Shown here in pieces: positions 39,360-52,029 of a stretch of DNA of 64,000 nucleotides; positions within the stretch are counted from its first letter, which is position 1, and each line of letters begins with the position of its first letter. Source of the stretch: Lepidodermella squamata (lineage: Eukaryota; Gastrotricha); the NCBI GenBank assembly GCA_047495785.1, contig JBLDXI010000034.1, positions 1,302,001 to 1,366,000 on the forward strand. Direction: 5' to 3'. The notes under the pieces are model-generated. The model saw nothing but the letters and a program-made list of their open reading frames with translations. It was not told where the DNA came from and did no database searches. Both the position numbers and the translations under genes were made by a program.

Positions 39360-42198
39360 TCAGAGATTTCACTTCATGGCCATCAATCGTCTTTTTTGTA
39401 ATCTCATCATAGCTTTCGTTTCTAAATTTTCATGGCGTTTATCCGGTGAATTTTTAGCCGTGGTTCTTTAGTTTTCCTCTGCCATTTTTTCGAGTGAACT
39501 GACGATGTCTTCTTCATATAATTAGCTGATGTTTGGAATGTTGTTGCGTTTTTCTTCCCGAATTTTACGTCCATAATGAACAATTCTCTTCGTTATATAG
39601 CTTTATGGTCTAAAGCATTCCACTCATGAAAAAATAAGAATCTGAAAACGCGTAATTCGATATAATAATTTTTCTCAGCCAAATTCACATCTTCCTCGAT
39701 TTGTTGAATTACCAATTGCTTGATTTGATTTGATTGTTTTATCGGTCGCGTGAAATATTTCTCATTGTTGCTCACTTAATTTTCGTGACGGCTTTATTCT
39801 ATCGACTCTCGGTTTTATTTTGATACAATATTCAGAGCTACTCTGCACGCGGGTTGTATTACTAAAGTGTTGTTGTCATACATAATATTTTGTTTCGGCT
39901 GTAATGTCGTGCGTTATTGACGGAATTCTACTATTTTTGATCTAATGCACACTGCTTGGCGGGTGAAGTAAAAATCTGGTTTTTTTTGAATAAAACTATA
40001 AGTGATCGAGTGCAGCGAACGTGAAATCAGTGGTGCGCATCGAGGCGCGAAGATGCTGGCGTAAATATGAAAAATTGATGCAACGAGTGTCATCGATCGC
40101 CCGCCGGTGTTCTATTATCTGGCGACGTCTTGCGGCGTTGTTGGCTAAATGGGTTTTATAAAGACGCCGGCGTAAATAACGCGGACAGGTGTGCTAGTTG
40201 CAGCCGCCATTCAATGATATAATAACGGCTGGATAGTATCGCCAATTTCCTGCGCGCCTGAAAACCAGGCGACTGATTGGTTGCCAATTATCGGCTCGGA
40301 AATGGGCTGATTTTACGTTATCCCCATAGCGCTGTGAGCAGCTGATCGTTTTTTCCATGAACAATAGGTACTCACTCTAATGCTGAACCGGCCTAATCCC
40401 GTCCCATGGGTTCGGACTTTGTTTTTGCGACTCATAAAAAGAGACGGCGGAGAGCAGGCCAAGTGGCTCGTTATTATCATGTCAGTATAGTAACCAATAT
40501 TGCGCACAATACTAGCTGTTTTTCGCAATTAATATTATTTGCTTATGTTCTGCTTATTACTGTTCTCGCTACATGAGCAGATATTCTTCCAATTATCAGC
40601 CTTTTACATCGAGGACATTTCAGGAAAACCCTCCATGGCGAAACGTCGATACGAATTTTATTAGGGAAATGACAGGTATTTCATTCCGTATTTGAACCTT
40701 CGTCTTTCATTAGTCAGCTTTATGAACAGTCGAGGACGTGGAAATCAGGGTGGTATGCCCGTAGCGACATTTGTATCTCGCATCATTAACTAACTACCTA
40801 CCCACCGAAATATTTCGCGAAAAAACAAGCACAAAGTAGGTAACCTTCCGATGAGGTTCGAGGAAGAGTTAAGCTAATCCCGGATAGCCTCATCAACTGC
40901 ATTTATTCCCTCGATCGAAAAGTTGAAAATGTTGATGTTTTGAAGCAAGGCTGGGCTCTCTGCCAATGCAATTGCATAACAACCTAGAGCTTCACCTGCA
41001 AAACAACCCCCCAGTTATGGTGTCTCATCAGGGTGGTTGGAAACTCCAGCCGTTATCGCAATTAATCATAATTATCAAGAATCAAGAATCAGCAGGCACT
41101 TGACCCATGCATTTCTCCAACTTCCCCAAAACTTACTTTTAGTAAAAATCGACGTTTGAAACTTTTCGAAAATGTTCCAATCCTTCAGTTTTCGCTTGCA
41201 GAATTTTAGGTACTTTATCTGATGGCACGTCGGTCATAGGCTATTTATAGCCATACAAATTCAAATCGCCCTTTCTCTGTAATCTGCAAACCTAGAACCT
41301 ATGCAGTTTCTCGTCTCTGCGGTGAATCTGTCGCATTCAGTAATAGCTAGTCAGTAGTCAGCAGCTACAATCGAACAATTTATGGCGATTGCGCTTTATG
41401 AAGTAAAAATAGTCTGCATCGCGTGAAAATGAGGCGTGCTGGTTATAGAGGCGAGCCGTACACCCCCGTTGTTTATTTATACCGATGAAACCGATTACCT
41501 TGGCACGTATAACTAGAGGTCTCGACGCCTGTACTTTTTAAGCATTATTTACATAAGCAGGCGAATTGAGCTATGCGGAAGTTATCAGCGCGATCATGCG
41601 CGTTTCTTTCACTTTTTCGCCCATGCACCGCTAGTTGAGTATTGATGCATTGCCCATTCTGGAAAAAAGGAAACTGCCCGAATTATCGCAGTCTCATTTA
41701 AACCCTGTTGTCAAAACAAATCTTAGCTAGCAATAAAATGCACTAAGAATCAAGACAATTTTCAGTTAATGCATATAATGTTGTGTCTTGTGTCTTGTTG
41801 TGCCCTCCTCAGTGATCAGATCGATGCTGGCTGGTCTCTACTCGCACTGCACGGCACGTGTTACCTCTTGCCACAAATCGATTTTGTGTTTGCTGCTCTG
41901 CCCTCGCGCGCGATTTTCGTCCAGCAATGAGCTTCTTATGATTAATATTTCACGAGGGCCCACTAGTACCACGCCGTATAGTAGAGGATTTGGAGAAACT
42001 CGTATACCGTCTTCGGTCCTCCAGGTCGAAATGCGACTTCGATGAGCTAATAATTACAATATTCCGAACACTCAGAAAACCGCCGGCTGAATTTATGATA
42101 AATATTTCCCATTCTATAGGCTTTGCATCTTTGTAAACATGAGACCACGGAAGAAGATTTCGGTGGCCACATTGATATTATAGCCAATAAATTGGGGC
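39360..42198. other. Long intergenic region, nothing recognised
   Basis: About 2.8 kb between two plus-strand genes, the largest gap in the window apart from the right end. No domain-bearing frame, inverted repeat or RNA gene was recognised. A frame of 85 codons at 41788-42045 looks random. It probably holds the promoter and 5' untranslated exons of the tetraspan gene. Confidence 0.4.
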
Positions 42199-43645
42199 AT
42201 GGTGACGCTGCAGTTTCAGTCGACGAAGGAAGTGCATCTCCTCACCACAACCGCTGCCATTTCCGTCTTTCTATGGGGCATGTCACTTAGCCACGTCCTA
42301 ATCTATACGAACAACAGTAAAAAACTCCTTTTAACCTAGTTCTCCGATATTCACACCTGTTTTACAGAACTTCTTGTGCTCATTGCCATATTCTTTCTAA
42401 TTATATGGGTAGCCTGCTTACTGGTGACAAGTGAGTTTGAGAATATTTGGGAATTTAATGGCGTTAATAAATTGTTCCTTAGTTTATAAACTCGTTCAGG
42501 TGTTCAGAAGAAAACGGCAAGAGGAAGCGAATCAAAAACTGGCTACGAAAAGATGGCTTTGTTCCAGACCTTCTTCGGAAATAGGAACTAAAGTCGGCGA
42601 GAGCCAATCGCCCCCACCACTTCCTGTCCCCGCCACAACAGCCCCGATCTCAATAACCTGCGTCTACAACATGCTAACAGTTAGCTACGTCTCAACACTA
42701 TGGAGTTCCTTGATTATAGGCTCGAATCTCTTCCTATGCGTCGTGGTTTACATTGACGCAACTCGTGAGTACGCGCCTGCAGTATTGGGGTCAGAACCGC
42801 CGCCAGGTAGTGATTCTAGGGAGAACCAAGACGAATCAGATCCAACCTTCCTCACAAAACACATCGTCATACCTCTTATTGTCTACATAGCCTCTATTGT
42901 TGCCTGGATGTGCTCCATAATTTTTGGCAGTTTGCTAAATCAACCCCTCGAGGATGGTGACGATGTCCCCATGTCATCGACGACTTCAGGTGGCCATCAC
43001 GGCGGCGGGGATGACGCGTCAACCCTGCATTACTCGCTGAATTACGGAACTGGCCATGGTTTGCTTGCTCAACAAAGTCATCGGCAGTCAATGGCTAGGT
43101 CCGATTGTGAAAATATTAGAACTAGCATCCCGTCGCCTGGATCTGGGCCGACCCTCGACTGTGAGGAGAGGAAACAGCGGCAGCACACTGTTGTAGTCTC
43201 TTTTGCGAACAAAATAGTGACAAGTCAAGTAGCACCAGTCAGCCATGACCAACCCGCGAGTTTCGAGTATGGAATCGAAGGTCTTACAGAGGAACCTCAG
43301 GTCCAGTACCCTATACCCTACAGATCTCCGTCGAATCCTACTTTAAAACCTGTTTATGCGCGAGTTAGAGGCTACGGCGCTAACGAGCAGTCTTCATGTT
43401 CAACATTGACAGCTGTCTCGCCCTGTGAAGAAAGTAGACCTATTGTCGCCAAAGTTCCGTTTTCAGTATCAGCCCTATCCAGCTTAACAACTAATTCTTC
43501 CGAATCATCTTCTGCCTATCCTTACAATGATGATCAGTCCGATGGCACTACGACAATCATTTTGACTACGGCAAAAAATGCTGCGGTTTCAATGTTACCG
43601 CCATCGCCGACTCGCCAAGGTATTCCGAGCTCACAAACGTATTGA
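42199..43645 (+). CDS. Four-span membrane protein of unknown function
   Basis: Exons 42199-42316, 42368-42430 and 42483-43645 give 447 aa. Hydrophobic spans lie at about 14-38, 42-64, 110-133 and 165-187. A basic loop (FRRKRQ) and a Pro-rich segment (PPPLPVPATTAP) lie between spans 2 and 3. After span 4 there is a long Ser/Thr/His-rich, probably cytoplasmic tail of some 250 residues. The two small first exons carry spans 1 and 2, so they belong to the gene. The short span 1-2 loop and paired helices recall tetraspan families, but the CCG motif and large second loop of tetraspanins are absent. I do not recognise it. Confidence 0.6.
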
Positions 43646-43897
43646 TACCCTTCTGCCTGGCTACCCTCTTTCATTTTACCTCATCAGGGAGTGAAAACTG
43701 GTTAAACTTGTTCGATTTATAGCGATTTTATACAATTTTTGTCAAGTCAAGCTTATTTTTTGTAGAATTTGCGCTTTGATAATAAAATCAGCTTTTGAAT
43801 TTTCCGGTAACTTATTTATTTTCAATTTTGACTTTCATTTGTCTGAAGAAAAGCAGATCGCTAATAAGCAGCCTAAAGTTATGTTATTCAAGGAGTT

Positions 43898-45303
43898 CTA
43901 ACATTGGAGCTTTTGAATTTCGCCAATGCTGACGGGTTCGACAGCCTCGAGCTTCTGGCCCTTGCGATCAACGCAGTGGCAAACAGAGCCGATGCATTGA
44001 ATGGGGTTGTAGTTGCCGAGATTGTCGCAGGAGAAGAGGAGGCCGACCATGCCAGTCTTCCTGAAATCAGCCTGAGCACGGGCGCATTCGCAGTCCATCT
44101 TCGAGGCGAATCCAACGTTAGCAGAGTGGCCGGTGGGGATGCCCTGGCTGTCAACGCACTGGCAGACGGCTTCGCGGCACTGGCGAGGGTGGTACGAACC
44201 ATCTTCGAGGCACTGAGGCTTGTGGCGACCGCCCATGCGGATGGTTGAGCTCTGTTGGATGAGTTCGACTTCACGAGCGCAAGCACCCTGTTCGACGGCT
44301 TGACGCTTGTCAGCAGCGCAGCTCAGGGTCGAGATCATGTGGATCGGGACGGCTTCGATGGCTTCGAGACGCTGACCGACCTGGTCGACGCAGTGGCAAA
44401 CAGAGCCGATGCACTGGACGGGGTTGTAGTTCCCGAGGGCGTCGCACGAGTAGGTGAGACCAACGAGGCCAACCATGCCCTTGCGCTGGTAGTCGGCTTG
44501 TTTGCGAGCGCATTCTAAAACAGAAAATTGTGATCATTGAATTCGACAATAAGGCATTTTTTTAATTTGTAGAAGGCATTGATTTAGTAGTTGAGACTCT
44601 GAGAGTAACTAGAAGTAGTAACTTGAAGCTTACCGCAGTTCATATCAGCAGCCTGGGAAATGTGAGCCGAGACTTCAGTCGGGCGGCCCTTAGAGTCGAC
44701 ACAGGTGCAGACAGAGCCGAAGCACTGGCGGGGGTGGTACGAGCCATCTTCACGGCAGACTGGTTTCTTCTGGCCAAGACGAACCGGGCCCTGTTCGAGG
44801 AGCTCGAGCTCACGGGCGCAGGCACCTTGTTCAACAGCCTGGCGCTTCTCCTCACGCTGGGCGCAGGGGAGAGTGGAAATCTGGCTGATGTGAACTTCTT
44901 CAACAGCCTCGAGCTTCTTGCCCTTGGTGTCGACGCAGCGGCAAACTGAGCCGGTGCACTGGACGGCGTTGTAGTTGCCGAGCTCGTCACAGTCGAACAT
45001 AAGACCGACCATGCCGGTCTTCAGGAACTCAGCCTGGTCGCGGGCACACTGGCAAGTCATTTTGTAGGCGGAGCCAACGTTAGCGGAGTGGCCGGTGGGC
45101 TTGCCCTGGGTATCGACGCACTGGCAGACGGCTTCACGGCACTGGCGGGGGTTGTACGAGCCATCTTCAAGGCACTGAGGCTTGTGGAGACCGGGGCGGG
45201 CGATCATGGAGGTGAGGCCCTTGAGCTCACGGTGGCAAGGTCCCATTTCAGCAGAGGCAACACCGCAAAACGCGGCGACGGCCAAACATACGATGAATTT
45301 CAT
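43898..45303 (-). CDS. Secreted protein with six thyroglobulin type-1 domains
   Basis: Exons 45303-44634 and 44514-43898 join (TGC G|AA) to give 428 aa. An 18-residue signal peptide precedes six cysteine-rich repeats in three alternating pairs: an A type with KPQCLEDGSYNPRQC and a B type with CDELGNYNAVQC. Thyroglobulin type-1 domains normally carry CWCV. Here all six have another residue for Trp (CQCV, CRCV, CTCV, CHCV, CQCV, CHCV). Some members inhibit cysteine proteases (thyropins). The repeats are about 65 residues, a normal size. The first exon ends inside the junction of domains 3 and 4, so reading without splicing would give a false 239 aa protein. Three-fold duplication of an A-B pair is the likely origin. 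Confidence 0.9.
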
Positions 45304-45919
45304 TCTAAGGTTATTGAAACTTGATCAATTGTGAAGATTTAGGGGTTCCCCTAGCCTATTTATACTGCTGGGTGCAGTCTGCGAAAACAACTGTCGGCAT
45401 GTCGGAGCTTCCCACGCCGTGAGCATTTTTTTACCAGCTTCGTAATCGGTCTCGTGATTTTTGAGGGGGTAAGAAAAAACAAAAATAATAGAGCCTTATC
45501 GCATGGAAACACTACGTCTCACTGGGTGGGAAAGTTACGCCCAGGGTTTTAGAACTGGTTTCATGCTGAAGGAATCCGTTTTGCAATGTCTGGTTTGTTA
45601 TCTAACGCACGTGGATGAAATTCGTCGCATTCAAGAACAAAACAGTGTCCCATGACGTCACACAGCGTCTGAAAGGAGGCAAATCATGGTGTGACTATTG
45701 CTATCTAAATGTAAATAAACAATAAAAAACTTGCACCTATGGAAGAAGTTCGCTCAAAATTCGGCGAGGGCAAAATGGACAGAAAACACACTTCTCGAAT
45801 TTCAAAACAGAAAACGTGACTTTATTAAATAATTTCGAGCGGCTGTTGTGTAAAAATAATTCTACCAGAAAAAGCAAACGGAAACAACAAAATATTCACC
45901 GGGAAAGGTTCATTCCCAC
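45304..45919. other. Intergenic upstream of the thyroglobulin type-1 gene
   Basis: About 0.6 kb holding the TATA promoter noted above and the 3' end of the glutaminase gene. Nothing else recognised. Confidence 0.45.
45357..45364 (-). promoter_or_regulatory. TATA box of the thyroglobulin type-1 gene
   Basis: TATAAATA on the minus strand, 54-61 bp upstream of the ATG. The spacing allows initiation about 25-30 bp downstream and a short leader. It fits a strongly expressed secreted-protein gene. Confidence 0.6.
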
Positions 45920-47701
45920 TTAGGCCTTTCTCGGATCACTTCCTTGAGAGTTGACATTGGATTTGCCGTAACTTTTCAGGTATTCAACAACCTGAGTCCT
46001 TCCGAATCTCTCAGCATCATCGAGCGGCGAAAATCCCCAGCGATCTCGAGGCGATGGATTGCAGTGGCACTTCTCAAGGATGAACTTCACAACATCCAAA
46101 TGCCCCTCAGCGGCTCCCAAATGCAAGGCAGTTCTTCCATCATAATCTGACATTGAAATATCAAGTCCTTGAAGGTAGAACCTCCTCAGGGCCGAAACGT
46201 CGCCATTTGCAGCACTAAATAAGAGAGCTACGACTTGATTCGACTGCGATTGAATTTCGCGCCGCCTGGGGTCGTATTTCTGCGAGCCAGAGTACCTCAC
46301 ATTATCGTAGTTGTGAAAATTGAAAACTCGGACTAGATCTTCACAAAATTGGATGCCTCGAACCGAGTTGCCTAATTCGTCCAAAGGCGGGGACCAGGTG
46401 CAGATACCCATTACATTAGGGACTACTAACATGATACATCCGGACACCCCAGATTTCGCAGGTAGACCAACTTTAAAGGCAAATTTCCCTGAGTAATCGT
46501 ACATTCCACAGGAATGCATTAGGGACAACGTGTTTCGCACAGCTTCACCAGCCAACACTCGCTCACCAGTTAGAGGGCAAATACCGCCATTTGCCAGTGT
46601 TGAGGCGATTACGGCGCAGGATTCTGCCGTCACGTCAACCGAGCAGAATTGGAAGTAAAGATCTAATGTATCAGCCAGCTTAGCATTTTCTGGGAAAACC
46701 TTATTCTCCTGCATGTAGTAGGCCAAGGCGAAATTCCTATCCGCTGTTTCTCGCTCTGATAGGAACGTAGAATTGCTGAAGCCGACGTACTCACCCCCAG
46801 CCAGTCGCCTATATTCGTTGAATACGTAGTCAAATCGATCTGACATAGACCATTCAGTTTTCAGGAGGGAGCAAATAGCGATAGCTCCTGCATTAATCAT
46901 TGGATTATGAGGCTTTTTGTGGTAATCAAGGCTCAGTTCATTGAAGGACCGCCCACTCGGCTCCTGGCCAACGTGAGAATGAACCTCCTCTGGAGTCAAA
47001 TCATTCAAAGCAATCGCGTAATTCAAAGGTTTGCTCGCAGATTGGAGGCAAAACGGCACTTTTGTGTCTCCGATTGAGTATCGCTGACCGTCGACGGTGC
47101 AAACTGAGATAGCCCAGTAGTTAGGGTCGAACCGGGCTAGCTGAGGGATGTAACTAGCCACTTTACCACCAATATTGCTTCGACAGCTTTCGAAGAGATT
47201 GTCGATTGAACGGCAGAATTTGTTAAATTCAGGAATAACGAATTCGCCCTCCAAGGCTTGGCAAATCAATTCACAATTTTCCTGTAACAATAAACCAAAA
47301 CTTACATCGTAGCTCAAACGTGATAAATTGTAAATACCTGAATGCAGTCGATGAATTGATCACGGGATAGCTGTAAATCTTCGCTAATGCCACCCTCGTC
47401 ACTTTCTTCAGAAGAATGTCCAGCACAAACTTTTAGTTTCTTGAAGAATTGTTTCAGTCGAGGATCTGATCGTCGTAGCCCGGTGTGAGTTAGCAGCTGG
47501 ACAAATCTTGCCATCGAAACCATATGAGTGGTCTCATTCTTCAACAGCTCATACAGCAACTCCAACTTGCGAGAATCCGTCGCTGAGTTAAGCTCCGCGG
47601 AACTAAAGAAATAAGCCGAAGTTCAGCAATAAATTTGCCAAATTTGTGCTATCAACTCACATTTTAGTTATCGTTGCATTCAAGTCTTTGCTTCCAGACA
47701 T
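45920..47701 (-). CDS. GLS: Glutaminase (GLS-type) with ankyrin repeats
   Basis: Exons 47701-47661, 47602-47338 and 47281-45920 give 555 aa. It hydrolyses glutamine to glutamate and ammonia. An N-terminal helical/EF-hand-like part (LELLYELLKNETT, RDQFIDCIQ) precedes the serine-dependent beta-lactamase-like catalytic domain: the Ser-Lys pair in CLQSASKPLNY, then PHNPMINAGAI, ANGGICPLTGE and GMYDYSGKFAFKVGLPAKSGVSG. It ends with ankyrin repeats (DGRTALHLGAAEGH, RWGFSPLDDAERFG). The tiny first exon was chosen because it is in phase. The N-terminus (MSGSKDLNATIT) is not a mitochondrial leader and the protein is shorter than human GLS, so it may be cytosolic or an upstream leader exon may exist. 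Confidence 0.93.
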
Positions 47702-49218
47702 TTTCAACAATATTTTTGGACAAAAATTGTTAGCAAATCAGGTTGCCTGATATTCCACACAAGGACCAACCGCCAATTCACGCAATGCTTTGTGTAATCA
47801 AATAATGCGTTCAAAATAAATCGAAAACTAATCTCAGCGGAACTCTATTGCCAGCCTGCGGATTGTAAAAAACACGGTCAGTCAAAATGGTTCACAGCGT
47901 GCGTGTGCGACGGAAACTGCGAGGCTATAAAAGAGTTATAGCGCTTGTATTAATACAATCGATTTTATTGGTCGCTGATGCATATGCAATAAATACTGCC
48001 GGATATATCCTGCATTTGCATGCTACATCTATGAATAATGCGTAGTTTGTTTTATTCCGAAAGTGTCCGCTTTTGATCGATAACATAAACGAATGAATGA
48101 ATGAAAGCAATGATTAGAAATGGCGTTGCTCTTCACTCCTCTTGATTTCGCCGCTTTTTGTGCCCTGTCGAGAGATTTCGAGCGAAGCTAATGGGCTTGC
48201 TGTGACGCTATATTGCGACAATGGGTCAATATTTGGCAAGAATTACTTCCCGTTTCGGCGGTTTTGCCCGCATCAAAAGGGTTCGATGTGGAATGGGTGG
48301 GAAACTGCAATAATCTAGGGGTGATCATTGCGAAAGCTGAGCGAATAGCGAAAATGAAGTTGAATGACAATGCGAAGAGAAATCAGGCAGGAAAAACTGC
48401 GGCCAACATGTCGATTTTGGCACACATCCGGACACAGCAAGTGAAATGTAGCTTTCATCGCTCAATTTCTTGAATCCTATTATAATATGTTAATTTCCAT
48501 GCTTTCACTAAGAGTATTGCTATTATTACTCTTTTAATCGATAAATCTCATTTTTGAGCTAATTTTGCGCTATAGCTGGCCTTTTGCCTATTTAAATATC
48601 AAGAATCGATTTCGCCCGAGAAAATGTTGCCACTATATAAAACTAGAACCTCAATTTTCAACTCAAATCTTCGTACCGGCCCCAAGACTTCAGCCCAATC
48701 CAATGAGTCACCTATCCGCTAAGAATTTATTTAGCTCCGCGATTATCAGAACAATAAAGCAATAATATTCGCGCTGTTGTCGCTCATCTGTCATCGCCGT
48801 GCGGACCGCGCTCATTTGCCATTCCGGTGACACAAAACCGCGATCGCGCACGCACTGACCCGCAAAGCATTGTTTGCAGTGCGCGGCTGCATCGCAGTAC
48901 CACCACACCTATATATTCGCCCGAGCTCGCAGTTGCCTCGGGTAAAGGGTAAACAATTCGCATTCATTCACACAATTACATCAGCGCATTACTATATGCA
49001 ATAATGGCCAGGTACATGTGCGCAAATATTAGTGGCTCTTGCTGCCCGTCTTATATAAGAAAAGCTAAGTATTCTGACGTTGACTTGTGGTTTCTGATTG
49101 CATTCTTAAGCTTTCGGAATTCTGCACACTCCTCATGGATTTTGTGATGAATTGCCGCACAAACGATTACTCTTCTTATCATTTCTGACATTTCTTGTTC
49201 ATTAGGATACTTGGTTTT
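47702..49218. other. Divergent intergenic region, nothing recognised
   Basis: About 1.5 kb between the glutaminase start (minus) and the glycosyltransferase start (plus), so it holds both promoters. TATA-like words occur near 48910 and 49048. No coding or repeat structure recognised. Confidence 0.4.
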
Positions 49219-50482
49219 ATGATTGTAAAGCGATCCGCACTGCAATGCACTTTATTCATCTCGATTCTACTCAATTTCGTCGTGATTTACATATACTTCT
49301 ACCCAGCTCGGAGGTTCAAACGCTTCATCCGCGAGAACTCTTCGTCCACAGATTTCACCGAAATCAACTGGCTGAATCAATTAGTTGACAACAGCCCGTC
49401 CGACTCTTTGCGAATTTTCACCTCAGATCGGCAGGATTTTGTTCTGGATCAGGAGCATAAATGCGACCTGGCCCGTGGATACCGCATAGTCATAACCTAT
49501 GGCTCACACGGCCCTTATCTAAAACAAGCCGAGGATCACTGCCAAGTGGCCGTGTCAATCAGAGGCATTGACGCTTGTATAGTTGTTAGGCCATCTTTTC
49601 TAGACGTTAAGTTTCGAGACCAGAATTGGGACAGTATTCTGTCGCGCAAACGCGGAGCCGGTTACTGGTTGTGGAAACCCTACATTGTCTTTCGATTTAT
49701 ACAGCAAATGAACGCTGAGGATGTGCTGCTCTACCTTGATGCGGATAAATTTTTGATAAATAACCTGGAAGAATACGTCTGCTTACAGGTATTTTTCAGA
49801 CATTTTTTATTTGATTTTTCAATTCAAAATTAATAAACGGAAATTGAGGTTATAGCAATTAATTTGAGCAATAATTGTTCTCTTCATGATTCATGATCGC
49901 ATCAATTTCAAAAATTTGAAAAATCGATAGGTCAAAAAAGTTACCATGGACTATTTTAAAAAATTTCTTAATTTCCCAAATTAGGCTGAGTTGAAGCAGG
50001 ACGTAGTTGTCTTCTACCAAGCTTTCAACGACAATGTATGGACAAAAGCTGATACCTATCACCTAATGAACATCGACCACAAAAACGTGCAATTTTTCAA
50101 CGAAACCATGCAAATCTACGGTGGCTATTTAATGCTCAGAAAATCTATACATTCCATCCGATTTGTAAGCGAATGGTTGACCTATGCTCAAGACCCTCGA
50201 ATTGTGACCGACGAACCGAGTCGTCTAGGCAGTGAAATTTCGAATTTCGTGGAACACCGCCACGACCAGTCGATTTTAAGCTTATTGGCTAAAAAGTGGA
50301 ATTTATCAACGTGGCCGAGCCCGGAATGGTGGGATTTCACGTGGTCGCAACAGGGTCGAAATCAAGACCGTGACGGGCGGCCTGTTAACAGTCACAATCC
50401 GTTGAACATTGCAAAAATTCGTGAAAAAGGATTCACAATACCTTCCAGAACTGTCATTCGGCTAGGAGAAGAAATTGTTTAA
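49219..50482 (+). CDS. Type II membrane glycosyltransferase-like protein
   Basis: Exons 49219-49788 and 49985-50482 give 355 aa. A short cytosolic tail (MIVKRS) is followed by one membrane anchor (about 9-29), as in Golgi glycosyltransferases. The luminal part has ITYGSHGPYLKQAEDHC, then KRGAGYWLWKPYIV, then a DxD-type metal site in VLLYLDADKFL, and MLRKS with EWLTYAQDPR. The GAGYWLWKP plus LDAD layout is known from a group of bacterial and animal putative glycosyltransferases without a clear substrate. An in-frame alternative upstream start would need a TTG, so ATG at 49219 is used. It is next to a C1GALT1-like gene. Confidence 0.75.
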
Positions 50483-50524
50483 CAACAAATTATTTTATTA
50501 TATCACATTATTTCGCAAATAAAT

Positions 50525-52029
50525 TTATTGATTTGGCTGATTTGACGGTTCTTGTTCGCTGGATGTTGGCTGATTATTGTTGAGATCGCGGCCACGGAAT
50601 ATCCATGGCGATTCTTCGGGTTTCAAATTTCGAATCATATCAACGATTTTACGCTGAAAATAGGATCGAGGTTCGCGTGGCTGATAATTTTCTAAAAAAG
50701 AATAAATAAATATATGAGTTGTTCGAAATTTCAAATTGATTTAAATTTTTTTTGAAAATAATGTTTTCTGTGAATTTTATGTGAAGACGATTTTTCTTAC
50801 GTTTTTCGGCGATTTCATAGCCATTTTTGAGCAATTCACTCTCAGTCATCTCCATCTCATCAGCCGCCATCTTGTAGCTGGTCCTACCGAATGGTCTCAT
50901 CCCGTAGAGCAGAACTTGAATTTCCAAAATAATTAAAAAAAATGAAGAGTTTTTTACTCTTACACTTACACACTTACATTCGATGAGTTGCATCTCGAGA
51001 TGATCCAAATGATGAAAAACAACGGCAGTATCGCTGATCCCATCAATACCCGGCGTGAATAGGTCGAAATCAGGTGGGTAGAAACTGATGGCCGTATCGA
51101 CGGTTCCGTTCAGGTACTCGACGGGTTTTAGCGGGAAAAAACGCTGCCGGCCTTCAGCGTCGCGAGAATCGCCAACTTTTACCCCGAGTTTTTCCATACA
51201 ATGACTCATTGAAATGTCCTCGCTATAATGAATGCCTCGGACGCATTCTGGGACATTGTTCCCACGTTCTCCAAATCTGTTCAAAATTACAAATAATTAT
51301 TCACTGAAAATGTAATTATTTAATAAAATCCATGATCACGAATATTACGTATTTTTTAATTAAATGTTTACCTCTTGAGAGCAGATCGGGAGATCGCGTA
51401 TCCAGATCCAGAGAGGAAATGGTAACGATGCCGGCCGACCATTAGCGGTTCATTAGGTGAATATTGGCTAAGGACCAGCTTCAAATTTTCCATCACAACA
51501 TAACTGTCGTCATCAACTTTGAAAAACCAGTCGTAATTATCAACGTTCTCCTCATAAACCCTCCTGAAATTTAAAAATTAATCAAATTAATTTTCTTGTA
51601 ATTTTGCCGTTCATATACTGACCTGAAAGCGTTGCGCGTTTTGTACCATAAAGCTCGATAGTCTGAATTACTCGTGACCTTTGTCGCGCCCAAAACTGGG
51701 TCATGCTCGTCACTTGCAATGAAAAGGCCGTCGCATCTTTTGCCCCATAATAATTTGGCTAATTTAGCTCGGCTTTCGTGAAATTTCCGCGTCGTCAGCA
51801 TCACGCACATTATTCTAACCGATCGCGACAGCAATTCGCCCGCTGATACCAAATTCGGAGCAGATATGGGTTCGGGTGCAGGCATTGGTTCATTCTCAAG
51901 CCGGGAAATCGAAATAAGGACAAGTAGTAAACAGGCGGAGAAGCCGAAAATAAATGGCCCAATGGCCTGAAAAATCGAAGATTTTCTCACGTAAATCATT
52001 TTTGTGGAATAAATAAAATGAAAAATCAT
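50525..52029 (-). CDS. Core-1 beta-1,3-galactosyltransferase-like (C1GALT1 family)
   Basis: Exons 52029-51623, 51563-51372, 51276-50978, 50914-50801 and 50691-50525 give 392 aa. The family enzyme adds galactose to O-linked GalNAc (T antigen) in the Golgi. Type II anchor at about 24-45 (FIFGFSACLLLVLIS). Catalytic region: RIMCVMLTTRKFHE, LWYKTRNAF, metal-binding FFKVDDDSYVVMENL, GSGYAISRSAL, YSEDISMSHCMEKLGV and RFFPLKPVEYL. Two Mets precede the anchor (residues 1 and 11) and either could start. The tail after the catalytic domain is Asn/Gln/Ser-rich. All key residues of a soluble-core T-synthase appear present. It is a family member, but one-to-one orthology is not established. Confidence 0.9.

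Noticed and set aside
41788-42045. Upstream exon or separate gene before the tetraspan gene
   Set aside because: No motif, no membrane pattern, no convincing splice to 42199; composition looks random.
43904-44248. Plus-strand frames over 43.9-45.3 kb
   Set aside because: Shadows of the thyroglobulin type-1 gene, caused by its GC-rich repeats.
43898-44476. Two separate thyroglobulin type-1 genes
   Set aside because: The donor at 44634 and acceptor at 44514 join the frames through domain 3/4 and remove a short unrelated tail, so one gene is simpler.
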